This document shows positions 1-12,477 of a stretch of DNA of 64,000 bases, piece after piece (position 1 is the stretch's first letter; each line of letters begins with the position of its first letter). Source of the DNA: Coprinus comatus (taxonomy: Eukaryota; Basidiomycota; Agaricomycetes; Agaricales; Agaricaceae); assembly GCA_034638255.1 (NCBI GenBank), contig JAWPGT010000001.1:434001-498000 (forward strand), given 5' to 3'. The translations under genes were made by a program, and so were the position numbers. The notes beneath the pieces are model-generated. The model was given only the letters and a program-made list of their open reading frames with translations. It made no database searches and had not been told where the DNA came from.

Positions 1-6
1 GCACTG

Positions 7-1553
7 TTATGAGCAAACATGATAATCCAGAAAGTTCAATTCTACACGAACCATTTCTTTCCAAAGCCTTTGCAGATCCTACAAAAAAGGCAGATGAGTC
101 TTTCGTTTAATCAAAAAAAAAAAAAAAAAACAAAAAAAAACTGACCATATCCTTAATCTTATCGTGCGTTCCAGCATTGATCACACTTACTAGAAGTTGA
201 TTCTGCCTCTCCATGGCATCATCTATATGTTGCTTTTGGACCTCCAATTTCTTATCAAATAGCGCGATGTTTCTCCTCATAATCAGATCTACATCCTCTG
301 ATACTTCCTTTTGCAAATCATCTTTGAGAGCCTCGATACCAGGCATCTTTCCACTCCCATGGCTCTTCGCCTCCAGGCTTGCCAAATTTGCACCAGATTT
401 TTTAACTAGTGTCTCAATATAATCGACCCGCGAGACAACATTAATTGCTCCGCCCTTTTCTTCAATGTACGCGGCAATATCACGTTCTCGTGGTGTATCC
501 AATTTCCGGAATACGCATGTAAGCATATCGATTTTGTCTTCGATACTTCTCATAGTAGACGCTTGAGTATCCAGTTTGTCGTTCGCTGTGTTTATCCCCA
601 AGGCGATATGAACCGTCAGGGATTTGTCGAGGGCGTCTTTATGGTCCATGAATCTAGCGGCATATCCGGCCAAGCGACCCTCATAGATTTTGGATTTAAG
701 TGTTTTTGCTATTCGTCAAATCAGCGCTGCTTCAAATATAAGACTAACTTCAACCACCAAAACCCACCTAAAAAACTCTTCTTCAGGTAAACGTCACAAG
801 CCGATCCACACTCTTTTATATCATTGGCAATCTGCTGAATTAAAGGCTGGATCCTATCCTTCAAAACCGTTCCATCAGGCCCAACCTCATCTTGATCTCT
901 GATATTCCTCAATCTGATTTGTGAATAGGTTCACTGCAAGCCTGAATAGATCAACTCATATACTACGTACTGGAATAATGTGCACATCATTTGTTGCATT
1001 TGAATCCTAACTGCCATCACTTTCTGGTTGTTCTGTCTTCTTGACATATCAAGCGTCACGACAAGCTTGAACGCGACGACAGCCACTAGCGATCAAAAAA
1101 CCCACATAAATCTAATGTATATTATAATAGATGGCAGAGACTGACCAGCAATGAAGGGATGGGCATTCCCCAGCGCATCCAACCCTTGCATCACCACTTT
1201 AGCCGTTTCTTGAAAGGTAGATATTGCACCTTCAATACTCTTTCCATCTAACGAGCCAAGTCCCGACGCAGCCATCTGAATGGTTGAAGCATTTGCCTCG
1301 TAAAACGAAGCAGCGAACGATAACATGGATGAGTCTCCTGCTGAGGAGATGCGTTCACCTACATTATGGGAATACGAATATACAACGCGTAGAGTAAAAG
1401 TGAATCAGATAACATTACCGTATAGATGAAGAGCATACCCAATTTATCCACAAGTTGTTCTCTCTTACCAGGCGCCTGTTTAGAGTCCGCCAGCGTATTG
1501 TAAGCATCCGCAAGAGCTTGCTCTGTTTCTGGGGCAGGAATGTGAGAAGACAT
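7..1553 (-). CDS. Uncharacterised Agaricomycete helical-bundle protein
   Basis: Six exons (1439..1553, 1146..1358, 971..1085, 768..913, 146..708, 7..78) join in consistent phase to about 407 residues. Visible blocks are FKLVVTLDMSRRQNNQK, IRDQDEVGPDG and YEGRLAGYAARFMDHK. I recognise them from a large expanded family of Agaricomycete proteins with an alpha-helical N-terminal region, sometimes fused to other modules such as NLR/STAND-type or EF-hand domains; no biochemical role is known to me. The start at 1553 gives MSSHIPAPETEQ and fits the family. The last exon is the weak part: it matches the family only at its first residues, and its TAA lies six bases from the window edge, so the gene may continue to the left. 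Confidence 0.62.
113..140. repeat. A18-C-A9 homopolymer tract inside an intron
   Basis: Eighteen A, one C, then nine A on the + strand. On the coding (-) strand this is a long T tract starting directly after a GTCAGT donor, inside the last intron of the leftmost gene. Confidence 0.9.
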
Positions 1554-2087
1554 TATCCACCGAGGACAGATTCAAGATGATAAGTGAGGAGAACAGAAAC
1601 GTATTTGATCGCGATAATCGAATGATACTTCACTGGAAGTCAGGGTCTACGGTGTTCCTGCTTTGATGACTTTGAATCGAGTGCTTGTGACATGATCAAT
1701 ACCTGATATACTTATCTACGTTGCAGCTTGTGTTAATGTTTAATTTGTGCATAACCACATGACGAACACTGCAACTTGCGTAGTTTCATAACTCATTTCA
1801 AAGAGGGTGACAGAATTGTATTGTGAAGAGATTGCTAGGTCTTCAGCTTGTTGGAGCTTGGAACTTTCAATGTTGGAAGCTTTAACATCCAAGTCAATCA
1901 TCATTGATTTTTTAAAGAACCGAATACACCTATAGTAAGGGAGGTCTGGTTTGAGTTCTAAAAACACCATTGGAACCCCCTGAATCTATTTATAGATTTC
2001 CCCTGAGAAAGGATATACAATGTTGGGTCTGTGGTACTGGGGCCTGGGAGACTCGCTTTGTATCAACCACGTAGGTCTCTTACAATC
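1554..2087. other. Divergent intergenic region
   Basis: Lies between the leftmost gene (start 1553, -) and the FAD monooxygenase (start 2088, +), so it should hold both promoters. An open frame at 1740..1970 (-) matches no family I know and has no convincing splice partners. Nothing else is evident. Confidence 0.5.
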
Positions 2088-3858
2088 ATGTCAACTACCA
2101 AGGATTTTCAAGTCGCCATAATTGGCGGTGGAATGTGTGGTATATCATGGTAATACACTTCATTCAATGATTCATAATGCATGAATGCTCTACTAATGCT
2201 TAGTGTAACTATAAAGTGCTATAGCTCTAGCAAATCAAGGTATAGAAGTAGACATCTTTGAAGCTACTGTACGAACTACTTTCAGTGTATACAATACCGC
2301 AGTACCAATATCTTTTTATGCTAGCCACAATTCGGACAAGTTGGTGCTGGTGTCGGTTTAGGTTAGTGCCATTAGCTTTTTTCACTGTGCCGTAACCTCA
2401 AGGTAGATTTTCTCTAGGAATAAATGCTATTCGAGCCCTGAAGGGACTGGGTATCCTGCCGTATATTTTGGAGAAAACTGATACGAAAGCACCTACTTTG
2501 CGTACCTTCGTCTTTGTGTCTGGGTCTGGGGATCACGGAGTCATTTATGACGTGAGGAATGACAATGCATTTGTATTTATCCCTTAATAAGATAAACTTG
2601 GATAGTCCTCAAAGGATGTTGCAGAGTATGGACTGGCTATATATCGGTATGTAATTCAAATATCTTTGTATATTTTTATGTAGTGATTATGATGCGTTAG
2701 ACCGGCGTTTCTCGAAGCTCTTCTTCCCCTCATTGAGCCCAAATCTTTACATCTAAATAAAAGATGCAACCTCATCACTCGCTTAGCAACTGGAAGATAT
2801 AAATTGAGCTTCGAAGACGGGACAACCCACGAAACAGATATAGTCATTGGTGCAGACGGCGTCAAGAGCTCCGTCCGAAGCCATATCACGAACAACTCAT
2901 CAACCGGAAATCTTGCTTTCACAAATACATTCACATACAGAGGTTTGGTTCCAAAGGATATCTTAAAGAAGGCTGGGATCAAGACTGAAATCGGAGGAAT
3001 GCCTTTGTGTTGGATGGGAATTAACAAGGTTAGTAGAAAGAGTCCACCCACTGGCAGTACCAGCTACCAACTACGTACAAACTAGCATATAATCACATAT
3101 CCTATCCACGGGTCCGACATGGTTTGCATTGAAACTTGTTCTCTTAAAAGCAATCTAATGAGCATGTAGACCAACATTGTCTTATTCTTTTGCGACCATT
3201 CAAAACCAGTTAGCCCACCGTTGGAAGGACCATGGGCTGAGAATGTACCACATTCCGAAATTCAAGAAATATTCAACGACTGGGGAAGGGACGCGAGAAT
3301 TATTATCGACCATATGGAAAACCCCAGTAGATGGTCCATCCACTTTTTAGAACCACCTCTCAAGAGTTATGTCAACGGCAAGGTAGTTCTTGTTGGCGAC
3401 GCCGTATGTAATTTCTTGGATGTGAAATGGGACGTAGCGATTGATTATCAGCTTTGGGTACACAGGCGCATGCTATGCTCCCTCATCTTGGTGCAGGTGT
3501 AGGGCAAGGATTTGAAGATGTATATACACTTTGTCGCCTCTTAGCCCACCCAAAGACCAGGTTGGCGAATCTTGAGGTAAGTTCAATGAAGGCTTTTGAT
3601 TTTCCAGAGTGCTTGAATTAGACACAGAGTGTCCTTGAAGTATATGATGAGTTGCGTCCTAAGCGAGCTGAGATGGTGGTACAAGCGAGCACCAGAGCTG
3701 GTGAGATATATGATAGCTTCGGACTACCTGGTCACGACGTAGCATGGGCTCAAGAAAATCTACGAGGCATGTGGGACTTCGTTTGGAACCATGACTTAGA
3801 GCAGGAAATTGATGGGGCACTTGTGGGACAGGATGGAGAGAGTAAGGCTCGTCTGTAA
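2088..3858 (+). CDS. FAD-dependent monooxygenase, salicylate hydroxylase-like
   Basis: Ten exons (2088..2149, 2217..2268, 2325..2361, 2418..2551, 2606..2646, 2701..3028, 3086..3121, 3170..3403, 3466..3576, 3628..3858) give 421 residues with all phases closing. The product has the three FAD-binding marks of class A flavoprotein hydroxylases: an N-terminal dinucleotide fold (VAIIGGGMCGISC), the GADGVKSSVR motif and the C-terminal GDAAHAMLPHLGAGVGQG motif. These enzymes use NAD(P)H and oxygen to hydroxylate aromatic or similar substrates in the cytosol. The substrate cannot be read from the sequence. Salicylate hydroxylase-like is the usual name for this fungal subgroup, not proof of activity. 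No partner pathway genes are adjacent, which argues against a biosynthetic cluster. Confidence 0.9.
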
Positions 3859-3991
3859 ACGGCAGGTGTGGGAGGCATTTATGTATTATGAATGGTATTT
3901 GTATCAAGAGTGAATATTTGAATATTGAATGGAAGTGGGATATTGAGTGGAGGTGGTACAGGAATGGGTAAAAGTTGCCAGTTATTTTTTA

Positions 3992-5377
3992 TTATTCAAA
4001 GTCATTCCAATCAGCATCTAAAACACGAATTTTTTTGCGTAACAAGCGTCTTCTCCATTCCTTCATTTCACCTTGTACGCCTGCTTCTTGAGCCTGCGAA
4101 GAAAGGCCTTTCTTCAACCACCTGACCTCTCGAGTACGCACGACCTGTAGGTGTGGAAGGCAGCGCAACAATCGTTCAAGCACAGGCCAAAATTCAGCTT
4201 GAGGACGAGGAATAGACAGAATTTGCAGCGGGTGTACATGTTCAAGTGCTAAATGTGGAAAGGGTTTCTCCAGAGACAGATGTCGTAAAACAGGAGCAGA
4301 TTCAAGGAGATTCATAGGAGACGGGTGAAGTCTCGTAGGCCAGGATTTGGGAGTTATTAAGATCAGCGAGCGCAGTGTTGCCCCGTGAGTAGAAATGAAT
4401 TCGGAGGTAGCTCCAGAGGGAAAAGGAAGATCAGCATAAGGTGTGATTGTTAATTTGGCCAGAGCTGGGATAGGTGAATACAGCAGTGCAAGCATTAGAG
4501 GAGAAGTGTGCATAGAGAGAAGAGCAAGAGTGTTCAGACTGGGTAGGTTGAGTGGCACAAAGGAATGCGGAGTGAATTGGAGGGTGTTTGTGTCGTCCAG
4601 GGCAAAATTAGGTTCAGGCAGGTCCAGGCCTTGACCTATGAGCTCAAGGGATTCGATATTGGGACAACAGCGAAGAAGCTGAACGAATGGATCGTCGTCT
4701 AGGATCTCAGACAATGGCTTGGAATAACTAAAGCCATGCAGAGCTCTGATATGGGCGGAACCTTCTCTTTGTGCGAGGGCATGTATAGCACGGCGGCTAA
4801 CGACAAACGAAGGATTGAGAGAGATACATTGAAGAAGTGGGGTAAGGGGAAATAATTGGGTGAGAAGTGAGTCAAATAGTAGAGTTTGTCTAGAGTTCTC
4901 GAATGTCAACTTGGACAAGTCAAGCTGCTGAACCCAGCGACCTGGTGCAGAGTATGGGATCCTAGGAATGGAATCCCACTTCTGATCTGCGACATGCAGA
5001 CGCTTGAAGAACTTATCGAGGGAGTTAATGTCTAAAATCTCGACATTGGTATAAAGGATAGGAAGTGCTATATCCTACTCATTGTTAACAGAACAGAGGC
5101 AGCAAGGGAAAGCAACCGCGAGACACACCTTGAAGGTTCGGCAAATAGTTAAGAATGAAACTGCCCAGGATTTAACTTGGTGACCTCCATCCGCATTAGC
5201 CACCGCAAATGCAAATATTTCGCTCCAGATTTCGCAGGGCAATGGTTTCAACCGCCTTTGTTGTGGGAGAAGAGCCAATAGTAGCAACTTCCCAGGACGT
5301 TGTGCATATCGACGGGGCTGCAAAAGAATAGGGTCTGCAGAGATAGGCATGTTGGGTGTAGGCTTGGTGGATGGCAT
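3992..5377 (-). CDS. F-box protein with leucine-rich C-terminal region
   Basis: Two exons (5129..5377 and 3992..5074) give 443 residues. Near the N terminus is an F-box core, LPCEIWSEIFAFAVANA, preceded by a basic leucine-rich stretch. The remainder is leucine-rich and irregular, as in the fast-evolving Agaricomycete F-box families, which are assumed to dock on Skp1 in SCF ubiquitin ligases; the target is unknown. I chose the start at 5377 (MPSTKPTPNMPISADP). An in-frame ATG at 5500 would add 41 residues but has no visible support. The gene is convergent with the monooxygenase, with about 130 bases between stops. Confidence 0.78.
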
Positions 5378-5639
5378 TATAGGCTGACTGAGTATCTGAG
5401 TATTGACCCTAGAACATGTTGCAATGGCGTGGCAGAGTATGAGAGTACGTATCAAGGCAAGCTTTCTGTGTCGTCCCTGAGTATTCTGGTCGCCTGGCAA
5501 ACAAAGTCCTGATCTAGGTCCACCTGCCCCAGGTTATCATGCATGAGCTATCATACATATATTAGAGGCACACTCATATAAAATACGTATGTACATATTG
5601 CCTGGTCATGTATCTATACTAGTAATAGTCTTTAGGCAT

Positions 5640-7280
5640 TCAGGATTGAGGACCTAAAATGTCACTCATTTCGTCCATAAATTTTGCATAATCGTCACTT
5701 TTCTTTTTGTCTCCTTTATTTGTATCCGCTGAACCAACGGGTGCAGCACTGAATTGATTTTTGAGTATACTAACAAGATCTGGTCGAGGCGCGGCTGGTT
5801 CTGAGCCAGCTTCAGGTTGCTCCGGACCCAGGGAAGGGGCGGCGTTAACTTTAGAGTCAGGCGTACTTACAGTAGGCTTCTTTCTCTTTAAGGAGCTGGG
5901 TACAAACGCGGTAGCTTCTTTCTTAAAGTCACGAAGTTGGGGTGCGGCGATAACAGTTGCATTGGCGAGCTCTGCCGCTGCCATGGGCTTTGGAGGTAAT
6001 GATGGATTATGAGGGAGGGTGGATCGTGCATTTATGTGGTTAGCACGATGTGCTTGATATGTTATATGAGGAACAGATGTCAGGGGATCTTGCATTGACG
6101 ACGTAGATTGAGAGCGAGGGAAGAAACCTGGAGGAGGGGGAGGTAGGTTGGTATGCATGAACCCAGGAGGAAACGGAGGATGCGGTGCACCTCCAGGAAC
6201 AAACATTCCGGGGGGGAGTCCTGAGCCAGGAAATCCGGGGGGAGGTGGAGGTAGAATTGAGTGACCGGGTGGATATGGAGGTGGAGGTGGAAATGGGGGA
6301 CCGGTTGGGAAGCCTGGGGGCGGCAGCGGGACAACATTGCCAACGGGTGGAACTGGCATTGGTGGCTTAGGTGGCAAGGGAAGTGCATGCGGGATGGAAA
6401 TGTCTACACTTTATCGTTAGTTGTTAAGTGATTACTCCAAAGAAACTTGACGAACCAAGTTTTCCTGGGGGGGGACCTTCTGGCATGAAGATTTCATCAT
6501 CGCTTTCTACTAGCTCTGAACCGGGCGGGAGTCCTGGTGGTATGGTAACTTCATCTTCATCTTCTGCAAAAATGAGATTGTGTACTAAATTCTAATATTT
6601 GGTGGGGAGATATACCTGCATCACTGTCCTTTTCATCTGGTCGCAAGGCTAATGGAAATTAGATTAATGCAAGATATAGGGGGGGCCGACTCACGACGCT
6701 CCATATAGGGCATTCCCGGGGGAGGAACTCCGAACGGATTAAAGACAGGATCATAATAGATACTGCGCTCTGGATGGCGGGGTATGCCTTTCTTGTTGAA
6801 TAGATTTCTTTTCTGAGGAACAAGATTCTCTGGTTGTTGTTCGCCATCATCCAACTTTCTGCGTTTGCGATAAACCAGATTGCGTTGTTCTGGATGCTCC
6901 TGGACATATTCCTCCTTCTTCTTATTTATCTTCTCCAGCTCGGCCTGCAGCTCAACCAACCTAGCTTTGTCTCCATTCGAGGCTTCAAGTTGTTGAATTT
7001 CCTCCTCAAGGTCTAGTGTTTTGCGTCAGGCGCGTCCTTTTCTGCTGGTCCTGTTGGAAACGTACCAGTCGTGTCCTTCTTTACGAGTGTGAAATCGCGA
7101 TTTTTGGCACGTTCGGCTTTGTTCTACTATAAAAATGGGTATTAGTACAGATTCTTTTCGTGTATATAATTGCATGCCTTCTTGAGCTCTTTCTTGCGCT
7201 GCGCCTTGCCTACGAAGGGTCAGGAGGGCGAAAAAGGCTGGAAGGGAATACGTACGATATGCGTCTGCAGGATTGGCCAT
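5640..7280 (-). CDS. WBP11: WW domain-binding protein 11 homologue, splicing factor
   Basis: Seven exons (7256..7280, 7178..7209, 7066..7123, 6695..7012, 6616..6648, 6456..6563, 5640..6403) give 445 residues. The N terminus, MANPADAYRKAQRKKELKK followed by NKAERAKNRDF, is the WBP11 domain. In animals WBP11 is a nuclear protein that binds WW proteins such as PQBP1 and takes part in pre-mRNA splicing. The middle is charged with an RKRRKLD basic patch. The C-terminal half is proline-rich with many PPGFP and PPPPP runs, the expected WW ligands, and ends in YAKFMDEMSDILGPQS. Intron 2 (7124..7177) starts with GC and carries a TACTAATAC branch site. The start codon faces that of the RING ligase 153 bases away. 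Confidence 0.93.
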
Positions 7281-7433
7281 GGGGGTTGAGATCTTGGATG
7301 CACGTGTTTTGAACCACTTGAGTCATGATATCCTTGGTGTTGATGTCACTCCCTGGCTGCTTTCCCTTCTGGGAGCATACCCAGCTCATCGTCTATCGCG
7401 CTCCGACCCACTACTGGCCTCCAGACTCTGGCA

Positions 7434-9554
7434 ATGTCAGACCTACCTCTCAATAACCAGCTTACCCCGAAACGCATGTCCAAAATGGCCTCTAATCAGT
7501 CTATGGACCTGAATCATCTCCTCAATTTCACTCTTCCTCCAAGGCAAACACGGCCTCTCGCAAGTATTCCCAGGAGGAGCAGGAAGACAGGAAACTCATA
7601 TGGCATATGGAATAAAGAGCGTAAGTATGGTCCTGTAGTACCGATTATGCTTGTTCATTTATCTCATCCACCAGGCTTTGTTAATGCCCAGTACCGTTTT
7701 GTCATGAACCCGAACGGGGATTACACCGTGCATTTTGCAGACCCGGACATGCACGTACTCGTATAACTATTTGTATCAGTTATACTCATGTTCCTTTAGT
7801 TTCTTCCAGTGGCAGGATATTTTGCAGGTTATCATACCTCGGTCTTCATTGCTGGCTTCTGCTGCTGCAACAGGAGCTCATATCATTGAACAAGAGGGCA
7901 ACCAAACGAGCTGTCCTATTTGCTTGTCTTTACCAGTCGCGCCTAGAATGACCAAGTGCGGCCATGTACGTCCGTTTCTTTCCTCCCATAGAACGCAATA
8001 AAGACCAGTATTAATTAGATCTTCTGCTTTCCTTGTATCTTGCATTACTTGAGCACTTCCGAGAACAAATGGGCTCGATGCCCAATTTGTTTCGACTCAG
8101 TAAATGAACGACAGCTCAAGTGTGTAAAGTGGTTTGATGGGCCCTTTGGGGCTACTTCTTCTTCTGCTACCCCTGAGAATACTTTTGAAGTAACACCTCG
8201 TTCAGGAGCACCTCTCGATATGCGCCTCATGCAGCGCCCCCAGATTACCACCCTTGCACTCCCACGTTCTCATACCTGGCCATCGGAATGTTTACCTCTC
8301 CATCAAGCCCCATTTCATTTCTTACCCGATGTATACAACTATGCTAAGTTTATGCTTGCCACACCTTCATATCTGATAAGCGACCTCACAAAAGATATTG
8401 ACGAACTGGCCTCTGAGCGTCGCATTTTATCCAGAATGAGTGATGACCTCGGTGTCTCATTTGTTGACGCGGCAGAAACAAAGGTTCGGGGGCAGATAGC
8501 TAAAGCAGCTGCGTTGGATACCTCTATTCTTCAAGGACTTATAGAAAAATCGTTGAAAGAGCTACATGTGATTGAGGAACGTGCAGCATTCACCGAACGT
8601 AGATACAAGGAGGAGTCGGTCAAATTTCCACCACAGGAGGAGAAACCTACCAATTTCCTGGCAATTAAGGCGCAAGAAAATCTTGATTCAAGCTTATCTC
8701 TGCGAGAAGGTCAAGCTCCCACTTCCCAAGGGTCCCAACCCAAAGCTGTTGTAACACCTCGAAATCATCCTCGCCAGCGTCGTAGTGTAAACCCCCCGCC
8801 TCCAACGACTTCCACATACTACTACTACCAAGCTTCATCGGGTGTGCCCATCTTCCTCCACCCTCTCGATATACGCATACTTCTGTCTTACTATCACAGT
8901 TATTCCGCGTTCCCAGATAATATTACTGTGCGCGTGGAAGCGTTTTCAGAGGGGACTGTGGACGATGATCTTCGAAAGAAGTGCAAGTATCTTTCTCACT
9001 TGCCTGAGGGTACGGATGTTGTTTTCGTCGAAGCCGATTTAGAACATGTAGTTGGTCCACAATTTTTGAAGAATTTTGAGGTTCAGCTCAAAGCACGAAC
9101 TACGAGACGGGAAGAAAAAGGAAAGAAAGATGATAGGGAAAAGTTCAAGGCAGAGGAAAGAGAGCGGGAAAAGGAAAGGTTGTGGACTACACCGTTAAAT
9201 TCTGCTTCTCGTTCAGATCTAATCTCTTTGCGCCATTTAAACTCATCTGTGGATGAATTCTCATCATTTGTGTCTTCATCTCCTCAGGAAGTTGATCCTT
9301 TACCCTCAACACCACCCTCGCACGAATCACAACATCAGGCTACGGGTGCATGGGGGGAAAGGAGTTTTGCGTCTGCGCTTCATGCTCCACCAGGTATGCC
9401 TCATCGTGGCGGGCGAAGAGGAACTGTTCGAGTGGAAGACGACTGGGATATGGACGCTGCGTGGAATGAATTGCAACAAAGGAGTGGGGGTAAGAAGAAA
9501 CGTGGTGCCAAGCTTCTGCTTGGTGGAGGTGGAGGTGGAGGTTACCGACGGTAG
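7434..9554 (+). CDS. RNF10: RING finger E3 ubiquitin ligase, RNF10/Mag2 family
   Basis: Four exons (7434..7620, 7675..7760, 7810..7965, 8019..9554) give 654 residues. The region before the RING (VNAQYRFVMNPNGDYTVHFADPDM) and the C3HC4 RING are typical of RNF10. The zinc ligands fall at Cys126, Cys129, Cys141, His143, Cys146, Cys149, Cys164 and Cys167. RNF10 and yeast Mag2 are ubiquitin ligases linked to turnover of stalled 40S ribosomal subunits, which is established for the family and inferred here. The C-terminal part is charged, with a coiled region rich in E, K and R, and ends in a glycine run before YRR. The end of exon 2 is the least certain junction; GTATAA at 7761 was preferred over GTACTC six bases earlier. 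Confidence 0.9.
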
Positions 9555-10281
9555 ATAAGGTCTAGCGAACACAAATCCAATATTTGTTTTCAATTAGATG
9601 TCTTTTTCTTACGGTCTTCCCTTACAGTAATTAAAAAAAAAAAGATTATAACTATATGTACATCTAGGTCTTTTTCAATCCACAACAGAAGTAATAAACC
9701 AGGGACATTCACATTGGACAGGGGATGTTATATTTTGCATTTGTGTAGTTTTCAGAACATCGCGAGGTGAATATTTTTGTAGTCTGGACCTCTGGTGAAG
9801 AAAAAAAAAATTGCTATTTTTAGATTCTAAGTTATGGGACAGTAAATCATATAGAAAGGAAGAAAACGAAAATCAGAAAAGGGATATAAGAATCTCCAGG
9901 ACAACAATAGTGGAGCTACATCAGTTGGGAAAGAAGTAATTACAGATTGGGTACATGAACTTGGTGAAGACTGTTAATTCATCCAGCCAATTTCAGGAAA
10001 GGGCAGGCGTATAGACAAGATGGGGGGGGGGGGGGGGGGGGGGAACGACTCAACAGTCTCAACCATGGCTAGTAAGAATCACAGTATCTATCTGGAATCC
10101 GACTACCAAGGTGATGAACGGGTATGGACAGAAAAAATAAGGGAGTGCGACATCTTGCCACATACGCACAGTATAGAATAACACTTGTCGTAAAATGACC
10201 AGTTCTGGGTATTCGTAAGATAGCGTGATAGTAGAAAATGGTTGTAGGTCGAGGTGCATGATAAGTTGATTTTTTTTTGTT
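9555..10281. other. Convergent intergenic region
   Basis: Lies between the stops of the RING ligase and SHO1, so both 3' ends fall here. It is AT-rich with several short A runs and holds the G22 tract listed separately. No gene is evident on either strand. Confidence 0.6.
10022..10043. repeat. G22 homopolymer
   Basis: An uninterrupted run of 22 G on the + strand, about 240 bases beyond the SHO1 stop codon. On the SHO1 strand it reads as C22. Confidence 0.95.
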
Positions 10282-11480
10282 TCAAATGAGGGAAAGATAG
10301 TTAGATGGTGCAACTGGAGCGAACAAAACGAGGTTAGGAATGATAGTGCCAGAAAGAATAATGAGCGATTCTTACTTCCGACAGAGCCATCTGCTTTCCT
10401 GGCTTGCCACCACTTGCCATTTTTGTCCACAATATCCAGTATTTCGCCTTTGTTGAAAGATATTTCATTAGGGTCCTCGGGATTAGCGGTATCTATAGTT
10501 CGTGATCAGTAATGGTTGCTACAAGGGTTGGGTACGTACACGTGAAGAGGGCTCGGGCCTTGTATGCGAATCCATCAGCTGGTGGCAGGTTTTCCACTGC
10601 GGAAGTGTTGCCTTGTGAACCACCAGCACCGATTCCCGCCATTAGGGGTGAATGAGGGCCATTATCCCCGCCTCCAATGGAAGCAGCATTTGTAGGGGGA
10701 GTGTGGATGCTTCCGGCAGCACCAGTACCGATACTTCTATTGGCACCATCTGCACTTGGACCGAAACTAGCTTGACTTCTGAGTGCGCTGGGTGGATTTC
10801 CGTAGGTGCCTACTTTAGCATCATATGCAACGTCCTGGGATCCAATGCCGCCTGCAGAATAACCTGCTGCATAGCCGTTTCCTGCACCCATGTTATGCAA
10901 AGACTGGGTGCGTGTCCTTCTGCGACGAGAGGGGGGAGTAAGGCCACCTGTGCCCATTGAATTGAATATATGAAGAACGAGGGAGTCTTCTTCACTAGTG
11001 AAATAGAGAACCCAAAGAATGTTTACGATGGCGAGAATGAGCCAACCAGCAGACAGAGCGTTTTGGGAAGCGGTGTTGGTGAAGATATTGATATTTACGC
11101 CATCAACAGAAAAGACAATTGCAATTGCACCAAAGACAGCGATCTGGAAGCGGTGCATTGCGATTGCATCTGAAGCGAGGGTGTAGAAGACAGCTATGAT
11201 GAGGAAAAGCTCAAGGAAGATGGCGAACCATAGGGAGCCAACAAAGCCACGGCCGCCTTGGGAGAGTCAGCAAAGGCGACGGGTGAGGAGGGGCGACTGA
11301 CCTCTTGCTGTGACGAAAGCCTGGGATATAAAAGCAACGAGCCATCCGACCTGTGGGGAGATGAGCACGTGGTCTGCAATGCAAGGGGAGACTAACAATG
11401 GCCAGGACAGAGGTGAAGAGAAAGAGATAGTGGGTGAGGATGGGCGTAAAGTCAAGGCCTTCACTTCCTCGCGGGGGCAT
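10282..11480 (-). CDS. SHO1: High-osmolarity signalling protein Sho1
   Basis: Five exons (11397..11480, 11302..11350, 10540..11256, 10376..10492, 10282..10313) give 332 residues. Four membrane segments lie in the first half: [14 protein letters not shown] joined to VGWLVAFIS, then [34 protein letters not shown] and [18 protein letters not shown] Gly/Ser/Ala-rich cytoplasmic linker follows, then a C-terminal SH3 domain running from [19 protein letters not shown] through [14 protein letters not shown] to APSNYLSLI. This is the architecture of Sho1, the plasma membrane sensor and adaptor that recruits the Pbs2 MAPKK through its SH3 domain in the HOG and polarity pathways. Start 11480 (MPPRGSEG) was chosen; another ATG lies in frame at 11513. 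Confidence 0.95.
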
Positions 11481-11559
11481 AACTGCGGCAACGGTACACA
11501 GGAGCACTGGCACTGCCCAACTACATCCACACCCCGTGGGAATCTATTTCTCACGCCAT

Positions 11560-12332
11560 CTACTGGTACATTCGTTCAAACACATGCTGTCCTGCTTCTA
11601 CTAGCTCTCTCTTCAGTTCAAACCCGTTCTTCTCAAACACACCCCGGCTGCCCTTGTTCTCAACAAACGCTGTTCCTACGACGTGTCGCGCCCCAAGATA
11701 CGGCACCCCAATCTCTCCAAGAAGTGTCGCGACTGCATCACTCATAATCCCCCGTCCATGGTGGCTCGGCACAAGAAAATCTGATCAATTATTGTCTCAA
11801 TCTCTCGCTACGAGATATTACTCAAACTCACATCCAAGCGTCCAAATTATCTTCGTGTCTCCCGCCTCAAGTGATGCATTCTCCGCGTTCCCATGCTTGG
11901 CATTTTCCACAATCGTCTCCACATCTGCACATCGGTCAAATAATAGGTCTCCCAAGAAGATATCGCTGCCATCCTCCTGTAGTTCTCTGATATATCTGAC
12001 TGGGCTGTGTCTCAGAGTCGTCTTCCCTTCACTCAACGCTTGCAATGCTTCCTCACACAAAGGTCTAATCTGCGCGATGAATTGCTCTGCATGCTCTAGA
12101 AATGGTGTTCAGTTCATCTTTACAAGCAATTGTATGTCTACTTGCCTAGAAGATACGGATAAGGAGGACCAATCAACCATACATACACACGCTCGTCATT
12201 CAGGGGTGGCACTAGGTCTGGTGCGTCCGTTGCGCGTGGAGGTGTGATGATTACATTGGGATGCTTTCGCAATCGAAGGAATGGCTCCCTGGTGACTGGG
12301 TTCAGCTCAAGGGGTCCGAGACGGGAAGTCAT
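11560..12332 (-). CDS. GNAT family N-acetyltransferase, copy A
   Basis: Three exons (12146..12332, 11832..12095, 11560..11780) give 223 residues. The fold is RimJ/RimL-like: RKHPNVIITPPRATDA begins the domain, GSDIFLGDL forms a central strand, and VPSHHGRGIMSDAV carries the acetyl-CoA pyrophosphate loop (GRGxxxD). AFVENKGSRGVFEKNGFEL is the usual C-terminal cofactor and helix region. The acceptor substrate is unknown. It is a clear tandem paralogue of the next gene, with both introns at the same positions and phases. Intron 1 (12096..12145) starts with GCAAGT, whereas the paralogue has GTAGTG there. Confidence 0.88.
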
Positions 12333-12477
12333 GTCAAGACCTGCCGTTTGACAGAACCCGAGCTCATATACTTACTGTATTATGACTCACTTCAAGCATC
12401 ACTTATAGTAATACTGACTCAAAGAGGTACTTTGTCATTTACATTTGTCATCACATGAACCTTCTCTTGAAATATCT

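Noticed and set aside
1740..1970. 76-codon open frame (-) upstream of the monooxygenase
   Set aside because: No recognisable family, no splice partners, and it sits in a divergent promoter region.
2088..3858. Secondary-metabolite cluster around the FAD monooxygenase
   Set aside because: No synthase, terpene cyclase, P450 or transporter lies nearby; the neighbours are an F-box protein and splicing and translation genes.
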